A stretch of DNA of 64,000 nucleotides from the NCBI GenBank assembly GCA_037349315.1, contig JBAIAC010000023.1, positions 37,114,501-37,178,500 on the forward strand. Reading direction: 5' to 3'. Position numbers and translations under genes: made by a program. Within the stretch, counting starts at the first letter, position 1. The number at the start of each line of letters is the position of its first letter. Source of the DNA: Chelydra serpentina. Taxonomy: Eukaryota > Chordata > Testudines > Chelydridae. Below are positions 11,794-22,416 of the stretch, piece by piece. The notes beneath the pieces were generated by a model. It searched no databases. It was not told where the DNA came from and was given only the letters and a program-made list of their open reading frames with translations.

Positions 11794-11898
11794 TATCAGA
11801 GGGGTAGCCGTGTTAGTCTGGATCTGTAGAAGCGACAAAGAGTCCTGTGGCACCTTATAGACTAACTTATAGTCTGTTAGTCTATAAGGTGCCACAGG
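11794..11898 (+). mobile_element. Penelope-like 3'-end insertion with inverted arm
   Basis: A short insert that starts with GGGGTAGCCGTGTTAGTCTG, a 3'-end motif abundant in turtle genomes. It is bounded by a 12-bp direct repeat AATCATGAGAAG (11782-11793 and 11899-11910). Its last part is a hairpin: a 24-bp arm at 11843-11866 is matched perfectly by 11876-11899, leaving a 9-bp loop. The Penelope assignment is by similarity to the fragment at 30230-30755 and is moderately sure; the boundaries are directly visible. Confidence 0.65.
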
Positions 11899-11910
11899 AA
11901 TCATGAGAAG

Positions 11911-12580
11911 AGACTTTTAGAAGGGTGAATGTCCATAATGGAAAGATCTTGCCTCTGCTATGTGCTAAATGCAAGAATAAAACAGAGTACCAATAATACT
12001 ACTCAAACATAGTATCCAATCGGAGAAGTTGGCGCATACTTCTGCACTGAAAAATAATTGTCACTATTTTAACTTCAAGCTGCAAAAACAATAGGAGCCA
12101 TATGGCATCATGAACAATGGGAGATAAAAGAAGAGTTCAACCATGAAAGCCAGAAAAGAGAAGTGAAGATGAACCAGAGCCAAATGCAAGATCTTGTAAC
12201 AGACACACAAGAGCACAGCTGACTTGTGAGCACAATTAAAAATAGTTGATAAAATAGCTCAGAAAACTAAACAAAATCAGAAAAGAATGTGAGACTATTC
12301 ATGGCTCTTAGCAGTAGAAATGTCCTACCAGCCCCCCAAGTCCACTGCTCCATGCAGAGTGCAAGGTGGGACATTTTCAAGAGTTTCAAGATGATTTAGA
12401 AGCCTAAATCTCAAATCTGTTTTGTAAATGTGACTTGGGCATTCTTGAAAATGTTACCCCAATAAACTTTCTCTTGATTTTCAAGAAAGACAAAAAAAAT
12501 TAAATGTCATGAGTAAGATACTTAAATGCCTACAATCATCATTGTTTTCAACACTGGGCCAAAGGAATGCAAATTTATAC
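11911..12580. other. Unique AT-rich sequence
   Basis: No gene or recognised repeat. Confidence 0.45.
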
Positions 12581-12775
12581 ATAAGAATTGCCATCCTGTA
12601 TTAGACCAGACCTCTATCTACTCCTATATCTGACAAGTCAGTACCAGATGCTTCAGGGAGAGGTACAAGAAACCCTATAGTGGGTAACTATGGAAAAACC
12701 TGCCCATAGGGAAACTTGTTCCTAATCCCCTCAATTAGGGATGATCTTATGCCTGAAGCATGAGGATTTCTAGAC
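12581..12775 (-). mobile_element. CR1-like LINE 3' fragment
   Basis: Reads in plus orientation ATAAGAATTGCCATCCTGTA, TAGACCAGACCTCTATCTA and CAGTACCAGATGCTTCAGGG, which is the reverse complement of a CR1-type 3' UTR. It is a diverged relative of the 41916-42655 copy. Confidence 0.65.
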
Positions 12776-12890
12776 ACAAAGATGTGAAGGCCAGAAGGCA
12801 CCATTATGATAATCAAGGCTGGCCTCCTGCATAACAGAAGCCATAGAATTTCATTCATTAATTCCTGTATTTTCAAGCCCATAACTTCTT
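12776..12890 (-). mobile_element. Second CR1-like tail fragment
   Basis: Reads GGCCAGAAGGCACCATTATG, AATCAAGGCTGGCCTCCTG and GCCATAGAATTTCATTCATT. This is a different CR1 subfamily tail in minus orientation, abutting the previous fragment. Related tails are at 21150 and 35620. Confidence 0.55.
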
Positions 12891-13990
12891 GTTGAGATAG
12901 AGGATAATCTCTCAGATGTCAAATCTCTGTTTCAAGGGAGAGAATCCACTAAACCCTATCTTATAGCCCGTTATCTACTACTTTACACTTTCAGCTTGTT
13001 CGTTTGTTACTAAAAATATTCTGTATGAAAGATACTATATCGCAAGCACATGTAACACATCCTATTTGTTAAGGCGTGACAATGTGACACTGTTGTGCAT
13101 AGCAAAAAATTACAATAGGCCCCCCTTGCAAATATCATGGACACTATTAACAATAGCCACGGAAAATCCGATCCGTAGCGTAATGGATTTGGGCAGTTTG
13201 AGGCCACCACCTACTGGCTGAGTGGAAGGTGTTTGGCTTTGTGTGAGTGATAGAGATCTCAGTAAAGATCATTGGCAGGTAGACCATGAAAGCACCAATT
13301 ATATTGATTTTTGTAGTGCAAACCAGTGTGCAAGAGGGCAAGATAGTGGCTCACCATTGGGTTCTATGAAGCAGTATATGGGGATCTGGATCAGGTCTAG
13401 AGCTAATTGGGCAATTCGGCTCAGATGGTTTTATTACCTGTAACTTTTAGATGAGACTCTTCAGTATCAGCTAGACTCAGCCACTGTAGTGCAAAAGCTT
13501 TGTCAGCATTGCTAATGATAAAATGCTGAATAAAACTTTAAAGCCCATGGGATTTGAAACACATGACTGACTCTTAACCAATTGTCTCTCCTCATTTTAA
13601 CTGAACCTGACACGAACTGCTGTCAACAATGATGTTACAGGCAAGACAGGAACTGTTGTCTTCTCCTAAACTCTCTCATTCCTAACAGGTTATATTAAAC
13701 AATGTTGAATCAGATTTTTCTGGGATGCTTGCTACTTTATGGTAGATATGCAAGTCATTGTTAATTACCTTTCTCTTCTGAATACTTACAACCCTTTACA
13801 CATAGTGTCACTGACTTCTCATGTGAGTGAACACACACAAGACTAAGAACTTCCAGGACCTAACCCATAAAGTGGGTGGGACTATGAGTCGAAAGACTTG
13901 GGTGTGGTGAGGGTCAGGCAGACTTTCAAAAGAGCTTAGCACTCAACAGCTATTCTTGGGGACAGAAATATAACCTTGCCCTTTATAGCA
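12891..13990. other. Unique sequence
   Basis: No gene or clear repeat. Open frames of 64-73 codons have no recognisable domain. Confidence 0.45.
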
Positions 13991-13994
13991 ATCC

Positions 13995-14126
13995 CAAATC
14001 ACTTGCGTTTCTATATAACCCTGGGCAAGTCACTTAACATGTCTGATCCCTAGTTTTCTTTTCGGTCAAATAGGGATAATACTTGACATACCTACATAAT
14101 AGGGTGTTCTGAGGCTTAATAATTTA
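13995..14126 (+). repeat. MIR fragment
   Basis: CTGGGCAAGTCACTTAACAT followed by a CAAATAGGGATAATA block and GGGTGTTCTGAGGCTTAATA is the MIR core and 3' part on the plus strand. Confidence 0.7.
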
Positions 14127-14200
14127 GGCTTCTTTTCCATGGGACTATTAATGCTTAAAATTAGGCACATGCTGAAATACCTTTCTGAATGTGAGCCATG
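14127..14200. repeat. Partial palindromic foldback element
   Basis: Contains ATGGGACTATTAATGCTTAA, AATTAGGCACATGCTGAAAT and ACCTTTCTGAATGTGAGCC, equivalent to the right half of the foldback elements at 1693 and 5051. Confidence 0.5.
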
Positions 14201-15304
14201 ATGATCACTGAGATCCTCGTAAGGCCTGCAGTATGTATAATGCTAAGGTTTATTATTTGAATTCCTCCACACCCTATTTTTGGTTATCATTACCGTATTG
14301 CTGAGGTGAGCAAGAATTGTCCACAGATGCAAAGTGAAACAAGGGTTACTAAACCAGTAAGTCACCATGTTAAATACACGTTTAATATATTTTTATATGC
14401 AAAAACCTTACAGGAGCAAGAAGGTGACTCTATACTACATATGTGCATAGATCTCCTTAATGTGTGCAAATTACTGTGCATGTGCCAAATGTTATTTTTA
14501 AAGACAATCTTACAAAAAAAAAAGTAAAACAAAATGAAAGAAGATAATTACCTTAAAACTACCCTGTTCCAGGCTCATTTACAGGAAAAAGAACTTAAAG
14601 TAAATGGAGGCACAAAAGAGCCTGAAGCATCAGCAAAACTTTTCATGATAACAACCAAATGTTCCAACTGTTTGAGTTATAAACTCAAATTCTGAAGCAA
14701 ATCAATGAGCATTGACAAAAATATCTCCTAACAAGGTTGGAATGTCTATTACTGAGCTCTGTTATCTTCCTAAGTGTCCAATCCTGCACTCACTGTAGTC
14801 ACCGAGAGATTTGCTAGTGACTTCACTAGGAACAAGATCAAATCTCAAGAGTGTAATTTGGAAACTTATTAGCTTCTCAAGTGTCTAATACAAGTTCAAA
14901 CGAGCTGCACCAGGTTATGGAATGAAAAATCTGTACTTGTTTTTGTCTCCTGCTTCCTATGAGAAACTATAGAAATACAGGAACATTTCTCTCTCCCTTC
15001 AGAAAAACCACACATGGTTTCCAAGAAATACGAATGTGAAGAGATAATGCATTTCGAGTAGCTCAGGGAACTAGGTTAGGCAATCAGTTAAGCTCTCTGT
15101 TGGTGCCGGCTAGTTGTTTGTTATTTTTAGCAGGTAGATGTACTGTAGATTGGCCACTGCTGAGCTAACACCTCTTCAGCTCTGCACCACAGTTTTCCTT
15201 TTTCCTTTATGTAATATCTCCATGTATACAGCTCAAATCCTCTCTGGCTTTTTCCTATTATAAACCCTGACTTTTATGGCATTGGATATGTTGACTATCT
15301 GAAA
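14201..15304. other. Unique AT-rich sequence
   Basis: No gene or clear repeat. A 73-codon plus frame at 14306-14527 ends in an A-rich run and has no domain. Confidence 0.45.
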
Positions 15305-15495
15305 TATTTTTTTAAAGAGCCTGATCGCCAATCCTTTTACCATCTGCATTAGGCACTTCCTTCTTGTCCCTGTCTGCTGTGCCCTCCACAATGTAGCTCC
15401 CACTTACTTGTCTGCCGTTTCAATCATATCACCTTCTTTGCTTTCTCCAAGCTAGATAGCCAGCCACCTCCTTCTGCTCTCGTCTCTGTACCTTC
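15305..15495 (+). mobile_element. L2-like LINE fragment
   Basis: GATCGCCAATCC, TTAGGCACTTCCTTCTTGTC, CTGCTGTGCCCTCCACAATG, CACCTTCTTTGC and CCACCTCCTTCTGC resemble the C-terminal coding region of an L2-type LINE on the plus strand. It is decayed and interrupted at its 3' side by the Cry SINE. Confidence 0.45.
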
Positions 15496-15497
15496 TT

Positions 15498-15674
15498 TCA
15501 TAGAATATCAGGGTTGGAAGGGACCTTAGGAGGTCATCTAGTCCAACCCCCTGCTCAAAGCAGGACCAATCCCCAATTTTTGCCCAGATCCCCAAATGGC
15601 CCCCTCAAGGATTGAACTCACAACCCTGGGTTTAGCAGGCCAATGCTCAAACCACTGAGTTATCCCTCCCCCCT
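15498..15674 (-). repeat. Cry-type tRNA SINE
   Basis: On the minus strand the head reads GGATAACTCAGTGGTTTGAG then TTGTGAGTTCAATCC, i.e. a tRNA-like A-box and B-box for RNA polymerase III. It is followed by the GGGGGCCATTTGGGGATCTG body and a CR1-like tail whose reverse complement is ATATCAGGGTTGGAAGGGAC and AGGTCATCTAGTCCAACC. This tRNA-plus-CR1-tail design matches the Cry SINEs known from cryptodire turtles. Confidence 0.85.
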
Positions 15675-15675
15675 A

Positions 15676-15800
15676 GCAAGGTTCTGAGCACTCTGTTCCC
15701 AGTCTAGGAAGCAAGTGCTTAACTTGGACTTCAATGGAACTATTCACATGCTTAAAATTAAGCACCCGTGTAAGCACATTGCTCAGTTAAGGTCTTGGTG
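15676..15800. repeat. Palindromic foldback element, diverged
   Basis: AGCAAGGTTCTGAGCACTCT, CAAGTGCTTAACTTGGACTT, CAATGGAACTATTCACATGC, TTAAAATTAAGCACCCGTG and TTGCTCAGTTAAGGTC follow the order of copy 1. It abuts the Cry SINE directly. Confidence 0.55.
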
Positions 15801-16304
15801 AGAAATGAGCTGTTTGAACTTCTGCCCATGCTGTCAGAATGGTTAGGAGATGTGATGACTGTTCTGTAACCAAATGTGCATTATGCATTTTTTTACCATT
15901 AATTTTAGAAATACTGAAGTTTTTAGAAGATCAATATTTTAAAACACAAACTTCATTGAAGAAAATGCCCCTTGCGTACACAGAAGCATCATATAGCTAT
16001 CTCCCTATTTGAGTTGCTACAGTTTTTAGTGTTGGTCAATCTTCATATTTCACGTTAACTTCAAAATAAACTTAACATGCAATTAACACATGATAAATAA
16101 CTTTTTAAACATTGAAGAAATAATTTAAAAAAACCTGAAAACTGCATCAATGATTAAAAATCACTCTTTTCTGAAAGAAACATGAATATCATAAAGGACA
16201 GTTATATATTTAAAGTAATTGCACAAATGAGAAGTTTACGTAGGAGAAAAGTACAGTAGCTTTTGGGTCTCCATTTGACAGATTCTCTGTATTTTCCCCT
16301 AGTG

Positions 16305-16518
16305 CATGGTGGGCAATCTGTGGCCCATCAGGGTAATCCTCTGGCGGGCCACCAGACAGTTTGTTTACATTTGCATGGCAACCCACAGCTCCAAGTGGCT
16401 GCAGTTCGCCGTTCCTGGCCAATGGAAGCTGCGGAAAGTGTCACGGGCTGCAGGGACGTGCTGGCTGCCGCTTCCTGTAGCTCCCATTGGCCAGGAACGG
16501 CGAACCGCAGCCACTGGT
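16305..16518. mobile_element. hAT-like element, right end truncated
   Basis: The left end is CATGGTGGGCAATCTGTGGC, resembling hAT ends of the type CAGTGGTGGGCAACCTG. The centre holds a 21-bp perfect inverted repeat (16405-16425 against 16484-16504) and shares the TTTGTTTAC, GCTGCAGTTC and GCTGGCTGCCGCTTCCTG words with the complete hAT copy at 55458-55789. The matching right terminal repeat is absent. Overlapping frames up to 115 codons are palindrome shadows, not genes. Confidence 0.65.
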
Positions 16519-17249
16519 ACCTGGGTATCGCTGCGTGGGATACCCTGGCTGCATCCCCTTATTCCAAGTTGCAGCCCCTGAATCACAAAGGGGTGTGGGT
16601 GTGGGGTTGAGTGGCTCAGAACTGCTCCAATAGCTCTCTGCCATCCTAGAACCTCTCTACACTGGGGCACAATGGCCAGAATAAGTAGATTTAGGGCTGA
16701 TTCGTTTCACCAGAACAATGTAAAGCAGCCACATCGTGCTGGAGGATCTCTGCATTCCTCCAGCTTAAAGAAACAAAGGACGAGGCTGTCTCTGAATGTC
16801 TCATCTCAAACCACAGCAGCGAGTACACTGGGATGTGAAAGGACAGTATGTACATAGGAGCCTCATCAAGGGCAGGTTTACGCTACAGTCTAGCTAGTGA
16901 CCCACATGGGTACAGTAACTGCTTACTCTGGTACAACATGCTTGCTTACAGTAGCTTAGCAATGAATGAAAAATTATGGGTCGTGCTGTCTCTTCTGAGA
17001 AGAGGAGAGTAACTTAAAATCTGCACTCACCAGGTTCATACGGAGTGTGGGCTTCTGGACTCTAAGTAATGCAATATACAGTCCATTGAGTAATATGCAC
17101 GCTTGGGACTCGTCAAAGGGAGTTGTGTTGAAGGCAGGTCATGAGTGGGAGGTCAGAATGACAAATATGGCTTTTTACCTTAAATGTCCTTCTATCCTGG
17201 GACAAAGTTCACCCGTGGTTCTATCAGCTTCAGCAAGTGAAAGTGACAA
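16519..17249. other. Mostly unique sequence
   Basis: No gene. At 16866-16900 a GGGCAGGTTTACGCTACAG string resembles a left Harbinger-type end, but no matching right end was found. Confidence 0.4.
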
Positions 17250-17430
17250 TGTCCAGTGTCCATCAGGCTGGAAGTCAGGAGACTTGGGTCTGTTCCCAAC
17301 TCTGCAACTGCCTTGCTGCTGTGTGACCTTGGGAAAGCCAGTTCTCTGTGCTTCAGTTTCCTCTCATCTGTAACGTTGGGATAATCGTGCTTACCTACAT
17401 ATGTAAAGCATCCTGAAAAGTGCTATGTTA
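17250..17430 (+). repeat. MIR
   Basis: GAAGTCAGGAGACTTGGGTC, then GTGTGACCTTGGGAAAGCCA, TTCAGTTTCCTCTCATCTGT and AAAGCATCCTGAAAAGTGCT give head, core and 3' part in order. Confidence 0.8.
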
Positions 17431-18104
17431 GGCCTGGGCAGTGGCCTTGGACAGCAGTAAGTTTATCGGGGGGGGGGGGGGTGCGGGGAGCGAAGAGATG
17501 TTGTGGCTGCACAGTTGGATGAAAGCCATGGAGGGCCAGCATAGCACAGGGCAGATGTACTGATTTAAAGCACTTCTCCCTACCAGTCTCTTGCAGTGGA
17601 GCTCCGGTAGAGCCACCCGCTTAAGCTAAGTGGCCACCCCACCGTGGGACTCCCCCGCAACTCCAAGTGGGTTCAGTTCTGCCTACCATTGTTCTGGGTG
17701 AATCCCCCTGGAGGGGAAGAGGATCCCCTGCCACAGTGTAATATAACATACAATTTAGTGAACCCACTTCTGGGAATCTGGCCCTATGAGAATGAAGCAG
17801 ACTGAAGTTAGAAAGGGTCTAGTTTTAATTAACTACCCAGCAAACAATTTTTCCAAGATTATTTTATTTCTTGTGGTTAAATGATCACATATTTCAAATC
17901 TGAAAATAAAAATTAATGTGACGGAACCAGCGAACAATATCCAGTTGTCTAAAATATTTTATTCCAGGTGAATAGGCACCTTTTCTTTTTCTTTCATTTT
18001 ATTGGCGAACGCAATTAACAAGATAAGCGATAGGGAAGGAGAAATAGTGGTGGTTAAAGTTGTGAGCAGTGTATTGCCAGGGAGCAGCCTAAATAAGAGG
18101 AAGG
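17431..18104. other. Unique sequence with a G homopolymer
   Basis: A G run at about 17468-17481 is a length-variable homopolymer. No gene or other clear repeat. Confidence 0.45.
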
Positions 18105-18308
18105 GGTGATCTAGTGGTGAGGGCACAAACCTTGGCTCCAGCCCTCCCCCAGAGGCCCTGTGACTTTAGACAAGTCACTTAGATTCTCTGTGCCATAACT
18201 CCCTGTCTGTACAATTGGGGACAATAACTCACAGCATGTTGAGGATAAATGCATTAAAGAGTGTGAGGTATTCAGATACTCTGGTAATTGGGGCATATAA
18301 ATACTATA
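18105..18308 (+). repeat. MIR
   Basis: TGATCTAGTGGTGAGGGCAC, CCTGTGACTTTAGACAAGTC, CTGTACAATTGGGGACAATA, CATGTTGAGGATAAATGCAT and AGTGTGAGGTATTCAGATAC are the MIR landmarks in order on the plus strand. Confidence 0.8.
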
Positions 18309-18530
18309 GATAACACGTGCGATCTGTTTCACTTCAATGCCACCATTCATTTCTAGCTTTAAATACCCATAAATGATGGGTTTTGTTGGTGGCTCTTTTC
18401 CATAAGAATATCTATATAAACAGCTGTGATAAGCAAGGTTTACATCTCTCCCTCCACATGACCTGACTATTTAAAAAGTGTGTATTGATTTTCCTGGTAC
18501 AGAGTAAGAAACAACTTCTGGAGAAAATAA

Positions 18531-18693
18531 GCAACTTCAAATGCAAGATACAGATGTCTTCCCAAAATGGAAGAACAAAGACCCAGATTCAGCAAGCTAT
18601 TTAAGCACATACCCAACTCTAAGGACATGAGAGTCCCTTCCATCAATGTTCTTCCATTTTGGGGAAACATCAGTATCTTGCATTTGAAGCTGC
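18531..18693. repeat. 46-bp inverted repeat around a half foldback element
   Basis: Arms 18531-18576 and 18648-18693 are reverse complements at 42 of 46 positions. The 71-bp spacer carries CAGATTCAGCAAGC, TTTAAGCACATACCCAACTC and AGTCCCTTCCATCAATG, i.e. about half of the foldback family seen at 1693. A transcript could form a long hairpin. The arms do not match any repeat I recognise. Confidence 0.7.
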
Positions 18694-19504
18694 TTAAGTA
18701 GCCAAATGTGTGTCTGTATTTTGTCTGCAGATGGTTAAAGTTAGGGGAGAAAGGAATATAGGACACAAAGGGACCATCAAAGTACGTTCATTACACAAAT
18801 TGCATGCCTGGTATGTACGTGGACATGTCACGTAATTTTAACTTTAGTAGATGCAATACACCTTCTAAAACCCTCATGAGGGACCTACAGATAAACACTA
18901 TACACCCTGGTCAATTATTTTCTAATGTTAATCTAGCCATTTTCATGTTAGCAAACTGGGTACATCATATCTTGCCTGGAGGGGCATTTTTCTTGTCAGA
19001 GAATCTCCATTCATAGCTTTCATCAACATAGTTTCTCTTACCACTTGCATTTAATCTTCCCAGATACACATGCTGTGCTGGTTCTCTTCATATGGAAGAA
19101 CTATTTTTTTTTTATTTGTCCAGCTCTTTCAGGGGTTTTTACACCTGTGAATGCATCAGACAAGAATTGATTGCTACAGGTACTTTTTTCTTTCTACTTT
19201 ATTTCAAAGACTGGATTCAACCCAAGTAACACTGATTGCAAGAACCAAGCTAGAGTGTTTTGAGTCCCATCAATTTCAAAGCTCACTTGGGAGCTGTTTG
19301 GTGTGCAGCTGCATTAGCTGCTCCTGGGATTAGAAGCGTTGAGGGTAAATGCCTCTAGTCTGTGTCCTTTTCAAATTAAATAGAAACATTTGTAGAGGGG
19401 AAATGAATGAACAATACCATATCTTTCTTCAGTTTTAGGGACATGTAAACATGATGGCAGGTGATCTGGGCAGAGAGTAGTTCTGACCGAATGGGAGTGT
19501 CGTT
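18694..19504. other. Unique sequence
   Basis: No gene or clear repeat. A T run lies near 19105-19114. Confidence 0.45.
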
Positions 19505-19680
19505 AAATGGTTAGAGCTGGGCATTGAAACTCAGGACTCCTGGGTTCTATCTCTAGAACTGCCACTGACTTGATTTGTCGCTGAACCTCTCTGCATTTGT
19601 CTATGTACGAAATGGAGAGGATGGCTCGGATCCTGCTTTGTGATGTTGCCTTGAGCCTGCAGTACATTTAAAGCAGCCCT
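19505..19680 (+). repeat. MIR, diverged
   Basis: TGGTTAGAGCTGGGCATTGA, AGGACTCCTGGGTTCTATCT and TCGCTGAACCTCTCTGCATT are the tRNA-like head and core; the 3' part is decayed. Confidence 0.65.
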
Positions 19681-20760
19681 AAATCCAGCATAGCCAACCA
19701 CAAGAGACTTGTATGAGTTAAAAAGCGCGTACTCTAATGGTGAAGAGCTGGCATTGCAGCTCCTGTAACTACTCCCACACCTTGCTGATTGCATAGGGGG
19801 CATAGTGTGGTGTGTCCGGATGATTTATTCCAGCTTCATTTCTGACCCCTTGTGGCCCTTTGCACCCACAGCTGCTCTAAGGTTTGCCAACCCAGCATTC
19901 CACTGGTCCAGGATTATACAGCAAGAAAACCTTTGCACCTCATTCCTAAGCTGTGCTAGGCTCTCCTGTGTAATAGCTGAGGAACATGGATACAAATATT
20001 TCCCTCTCGGTGTGTGTGTGTGTGTGTGTGAGTGTGTGAAGAACTTTGAAATTCTCCAAAGAAAATTCCTCTTAAAGGCCCACTCCTGTTATGCTGCTTA
20101 TAGCGAAGCAAGATGACTTAAAGATGCAATTTATGTACCCCTTCCCCTGAAGTCTGTCTGTCTCCTTCAGTTATGTCCCCGGAGCAGGGACCCTTTCCTT
20201 CCTGTTTGGAAAGCACCTAGCCTGCAGTGGGCACTACTGGAAAAAAGAAGACTAATAATGACAAAGTCGTGACAAAAAGCCTTATTTAGTAATCATCCCT
20301 ACTGGCAGCAATCCATCACTTTTTCCTCAGTCTTGCCCACTTTATAGTTACATGTCTATATAGAAACAAGCAAAGGATTAATTGGTTTCCTCTGCATCTT
20401 GGAAGATGGATGTTAAAGCTAGTAATTTAAAATAACATCCATTTTATTAAAATGCACTCGATACGTTCTAAGAGCCAATGTTTTGGTCTGGAATGCTCAG
20501 GCAATCATCAGGCGATATGGGTGATTATTGCTAATAGCTGGAGCCAATCTGTAAAGAGCTAGCTGAACACAAAATACCATAAAACAATTTAAAGCATATT
20601 TGAGTTAATATAAAACAACATTTATATTCTAAATTGCTTGCTTAATACATTTTTGCAAGCTTCAGAGACAATCACTTTTAGGATTTAAAAAAAACACCCC
20701 AAAACATATATCAGAGAGCTTTAGCTTTAGATATTCATATCTAGCTTTTTCTATGGGCAG
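19681..20760. other. Unique sequence with a GT microsatellite
   Basis: (GT)n at about 20012-20031. A decayed LINE-tail string CCCGGAGCAGGGACCCTTTC lies at about 20176. From 20380 to 20740 the DNA is AT-rich, low in repeats and contains clustered TGATTATT, GCTAATAG and AATCATCAGG words. No gene. Confidence 0.4.
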
Positions 20761-20782
20761 ATTGTGATAGCCTTACTCAAAA

Positions 20783-20931
20783 TGGGCCTGATTCTCATTT
20801 ACACTGAGGTCCATTTACACAGTCACAATATTGTAAAGGGCTTTTGTGTAAATGATTGCGCCCGTTGAGTCGTATTTTTTTCATACAATGCCAGGTGCCC
20901 CAACATAAGTGGTAGTGTAGACATGGCCTTA
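20783..20931. repeat. Decayed foldback-type or MITE remnant
   Basis: Left part GGGCCTGATTCTCATTTACAC resembles a foldback-type arm. The right part ends GTGGTAGTGTAGACATGGCC followed by TTA, which matches a Harbinger-type right end. It may be two fragments. Confidence 0.35.
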
Positions 20932-21149
20932 GTCCACAAATAGTCCTATAGTCTGCCCTTGAGTTAGTTAGGTAGATGTGCTACATCTACCTAAATATTC
21001 TTCACAAGAAGAAATAGTTTGATTCAAAGCATGAACTTATAACATTAATGAAAATTAGGATAGATTGCACCCTGGTGAGGTATGTAATTGAAATATTCTG
21101 CTTTGTTTCTCTCAGCAGTCAATATATGTAACGAACTAATGGCTGAGAG

Positions 21150-21225
21150 CATATGACCTTTCGTAGTGCAGGAGGTCAGACTAGATGCTCATAATTCTTT
21201 TTGGCCTTAGTCTCATTTATTTAAT
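21150..21225 (+). mobile_element. CR1-like LINE tail
   Basis: GCAGGAGGTCAGACTAGATG followed by CTCATAATTC and TTTTGGCCTTAGTCTCATTT is the 3' tail of the CR1 subfamily also seen, inverted, at 12776 and 35620. Confidence 0.65.
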
Positions 21226-21884
21226 AAGTTATAACATATAGCATAAGATACTAAGCAATGTGAGTAAAGGTATCACAATCTGACTCATAAAGTAAATACA
21301 GATACAGATTTAACAAACTAATGTACTGAGATAGGAATAAACTACTCTATCCCATACCCCACACTTCCCAAAAAATAGCTTAACTTTTTTTTTTTTTTTT
21401 TTTTTTTTTTTGGTCTCACCTGTGGCCAATGGGTTTTGAACTTTTTGGCAATTGGCAGAGCATTGAGAACACTTCTGAAGATCTGGGCACTTTCTTTAGG
21501 TGTATAAATTGGAATGGGGCTCTGAAAATCTGTCCATTAGAAAAAAAGACACATAATTAGAGATACTTAGGCTTAGGTTTTAAAGCCATCTTGGGGAATT
21601 TGGTCATGCAGTTTCTGTTCAAATTCATGGAAACTGGGTGCCCAAATGCTTTGAATAGCTCAGCCTTAAACCTATTCCACACCTGTGGAGTCATGTTAAC
21701 TTGCTCTTCTGCTGCTTTTTGTTTCCCGCAATGTGGCTGACAAACCAGACTCTTTAAAATCATTCTTTGCAGCAGCCATTCATTAACATCAATTATTACC
21801 ACTAAAAAAAAAAATTGTTGAAAAGGGGTGCCAGCAATCAACTGTTTATCATAATAATACTTAGTTTAATGCTCCTACCACCTT
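21226..21884. other. Unique sequence with a T homopolymer
   Basis: Poly-T at about 21386-21411. A 94-codon minus frame at 21557-21841 contains an A-run-encoded phenylalanine stretch and no domain. No gene recognised. Confidence 0.45.
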
Positions 21885-22016
21885 TCACCAGAGAGTTTCT
21901 AAGCACTTTACTAACATGAACAAATGAAGCTTCATTACACCTCTATGAGAAAGTAATTAGGTATTATCACCTTTTTGGGAAACTGAAGCACAGAGGTTCA
22001 ACAATTTGTCCTTTGT
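21885..22016 (-). repeat. MIR fragment
   Basis: TTCTAAGCACTTTACTAACA, CATTACACCTCTATGAGAAA and GGGAAACTGAAGCACAGAGG read as the reverse complement of the MIR core and 3' part. Confidence 0.65.
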
Positions 22017-22372
22017 GCCGTCTCCCATGCTGCCCCACGTGCTTCGAAGGAGCTCCCCATAAATATCTGCAAAGCTGTCTCATTCTCCATCTTGAAATGC
22101 CTCCTGGGCGTGATGCCTACAAAAAACTTGACAACAATTAGCCTGCTAGTGTGCAAAGACCACCGCCTGTCATTCTGACCAGTATTGTCTCGCTGTTTCC
22201 TTGTGCCTCCCTGTCAGTCTGTATCTGTTTCTTGTCTCTTACTTAGAGTGTAAGTTCCTTGGGGCAGGAACCACCTTTTTGTTCTGAGTTTGTACAGCAC
22301 CTAGCACAATGGGGTCCTGGTCCATGACTAGGGCTCCTAGGCAGTCCAGTAATACTAATAATACAGGAAATA
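22017..22372 (+). mobile_element. L2/CR1-like LINE 3' end
   Basis: The tail is well preserved: AAGCTGTCTCATTCTCCATC, GTGATGCCTACAAAAAACTT, GAGTGTAAGTTCCTTGGGGC, TGTACAGCACCTAGCACAAT, GGGGTCCTGGTCCATGACTA and GGGCTCCTAGG, ending in an AATACTAATAATAC tail. The coding part is lost. The family is known from sauropsids; the exact name is uncertain. Confidence 0.7.
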
Positions 22373-22416
22373 GAAGTCGGGAGATCTGGATTCTATTCAT
22401 AGTACTGCCTCCTATC

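Noticed and set aside
15498..15674. Possible tRNA gene on the minus strand
   Set aside because: Only a tRNA-like promoter head of a SINE; the sequence continues into a SINE body and CR1-like tail.
16263..16670. Overlapping 91-115-codon frames on both strands
   Set aside because: Shadows of the palindromic hAT-like element.
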